Shown: piece after piece, positions 63,102-64,000 of the stretch
Layout of the letters: the number at the start of each line of letters is the position of its first letter
How positions within the stretch are numbered: position 1 is the stretch's first letter
Assembly: GCF_009754945.1 (NCBI RefSeq)
Contig: NZ_WPIN01000004.1
Span: 186,001-250,000, forward strand
Direction of reading: 5' to 3'
Source of the DNA: Spirosoma arboris
GTDB lineage: Bacteria > Bacteroidota > Bacteroidia > Cytophagales > Spirosomataceae
DNA: 64,000 nucleotides
The notes under the pieces: model-generated
The model's database searches: none
What the model saw: the letters and a program-made list of their open reading frames with translations, nothing else
What the model was told of the DNA's origin: nothing
Program-made: the position numbers and the translations under genes

Positions 63102-64000
63102 CTACTCAGATCGTAAACTCTTCACCGGATTCATCAAGGCGGCTTTGATACTTTGGAAACTCACGGTCAATAAAGCGACACCTACGGCCAGCAGGCCAGC
63201 CACGACGAACATCCACCACTCGATGTCAATCTTATAGGCAAAGTCCTGTAGCCACTGGTGCATGGTGTACCAGGCCAGGGGTGAGGCAATCAGGATCGCA
63301 ACGACAACGAGTTTTAGAAAGTCTTTGGAGAGCAAACCTACAATACTGAATACCGATGCGCCCAGCACTTTCCGAACGCCAATTTCTTTGGTACGTTGTT
63401 CAGCGGTGAATGCGGCTAGCCCAAACAGACCCAGGCAGGCAATCAGGATGGCCAGCCCCGAGAAAACCAGAACGACCTGTGCAGTACGTTGTTCAGAGCG
63501 GTATAAGGTGTTCAGGAAATCATCGAGAAACGTGAATTCGAAGGCCGAATCAGGCATGTCTTTCTGAAAGACGCTTTCCAACTGGCGCATAGTTGCGGGT
63601 AAGTGAGCCGTCTTGGTTTTGATAAGCAGATAAGGCCGTCCTTCTGTATCGCCGTTATGGAACGCATAGGCACCGATAGGCACATGAAGAGATTCAAAAT
63701 GGAAATCTTCGACAATGCCCACGATCTCGGCCCGATCCCAACCGAACAGATTGTGCGCTTTCTGACCCAGTGCTTTTTCAGGCGTGTAGCCTAAATAATC
63801 AACCGCCGTTTTGTTCAGTACGACCTGCACAGTTGTGTCTTTGGGATCTTTTATCGCTGGTAAGGTATGGCCTGCCAGAAGCTTCAAACCCAGTACGTTG
63901 ATGAATTCATTCCCAACCCGGTTCGTCCGGATGGCCATGCCGTCGCTTGCATTGTTGCCGTTCGGATTGTCGGATTTAGAGAGAGTTCGCCCGCTGCCGC
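63102..64000 (-). CDS. MacB/FtsX-type ABC permease, C-terminal part (Perm8)
   Basis: About 299 residues are visible; the frame stays open to the window edge, so the gene starts beyond it. Present are the end of the second periplasmic domain (NKTAVDYLGYTPEKALGQKA ... VGIVEDFHFESLHVPIG), three membrane helices, the motif TKEIGVRKVLGASVFSIVGLLSKD and the PVKSLRSE end. The array therefore continues past the window. The TMHQWLQDFAYKIDIEWWMF stretch nearly matches Perm7, its closest neighbour. Confidence 0.92.
   Translation of the reverse strand, partial: GSGRTLSKSDNPNGNNASDGMAIRTNRVGNEFINVLGLKLLAGHTLPAIKDPKDTTVQVVLNKTAVDYLGYTPEKALGQKAHNLFGWDRAEIVGIVEDFHFESLHVPIGAYAFHNGDTEGRPYLLIKTKTAHLPATMRQLESVFQKDMPDSAFEFTFLDDFLNTLYRSEQRTAQVVLVFSGLAILIACLGLFGLAAFTAEQRTKEIGVRKVLGASVFSIVGLLSKDFLKLVVVAILIASPLAWYTMHQWLQDFAYKIDIEWWMFVVAGLLAVGVALLTVSFQSIKAALMNPVKSLRSE

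Overview
The window reads as a chromosome segment of a Gram-negative Bacteroidota, most likely order Cytophagales and Spirosoma-like. I infer this from gene content; no rRNA or database search is available. The markers are a type IX secretion (T9SS) sorting tail, a DUF1800/DUF1501 pair, BlaR1-like M56 sensors carrying TonB-C domains, long ATPase-less MacB/FtsX permeases in paralogous arrays, and starts without obvious Shine-Dalgarno sites.

Layout. 1-8.3 kb holds housekeeping and surface genes: the tail of a DUF1800 gene, DUF1501, purE, a LysM protein, a DUF481-like beta-barrel, a Gfo/Idh oxidoreductase, purM, a T9SS cargo protein and a YdhG-like protein. 8.3-13.4 kb has an SDR and a ChaN-like protein on the minus strand, then a two-gene signalling unit: a cNMP-binding-domain histidine kinase followed by a receiver/glutaredoxin-like/thioredoxin-reductase-like fusion without redox cysteines. 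13.9-19.2 kb has a secreted protein, a frameshifted coiled-coil gene and a three-gene BlaI/M56/M56 operon on the minus strand.

19.4-37.7 kb is a carbohydrate region centred on glucuronoxylan. Minus-strand genes encode a beta-propeller glycosidase, a GH2 enzyme broken by an in-frame amber codon, and a large DUF4965/glutaminase-A-like protein. Diverging from them across an operator-like spacer are plus-strand genes for an exported RraA-like protein, a Tat-exported enolase-superfamily enzyme, a hexuronate-type MFS transporter, a CE15 glucuronoyl esterase, mannonate dehydratase (UxuA), GH67 alpha-glucuronidase, an SDR likely acting as mannonate/fructuronate oxidoreductase, a GH10 xylanase and a phosphodiesterase. 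Together they would cut xylan, release (methyl)glucuronate, import it and take it to 2-keto-3-deoxygluconate. No SusC/SusD pair, uronate isomerase or KDG kinase/aldolase is in the window.

37.7-40.2 kb carries small minus-strand genes (DUF2147, SRPBCC, an unknown, a DoxX-like protein). 40.2-64 kb is an array of eight co-directional, internally duplicated MacB/FtsX permeases (Perm1-Perm8, the last cut by the window edge). They have strongly conserved C-termini and no ATPase gene. Between them sit a frameshifted metallophosphatase, a toxin-antitoxin-like small gene pair placed exactly where another permease has been reduced to its last 18 codons, a DUF2911-TPR protein and a GH43-like gene on the opposite strand.

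Most intergenic gaps carry long, near-perfect inverted repeats (arms up to 37 bp) belonging to several recognisable families. Three genes are visibly broken by small events: an amber codon in GH2, an 8-bp tandem duplication in the metallophosphatase and a net -1 shift in a coiled-coil gene. I found no rRNA, tRNA, CRISPR array, insertion-sequence transposase or phage genes.
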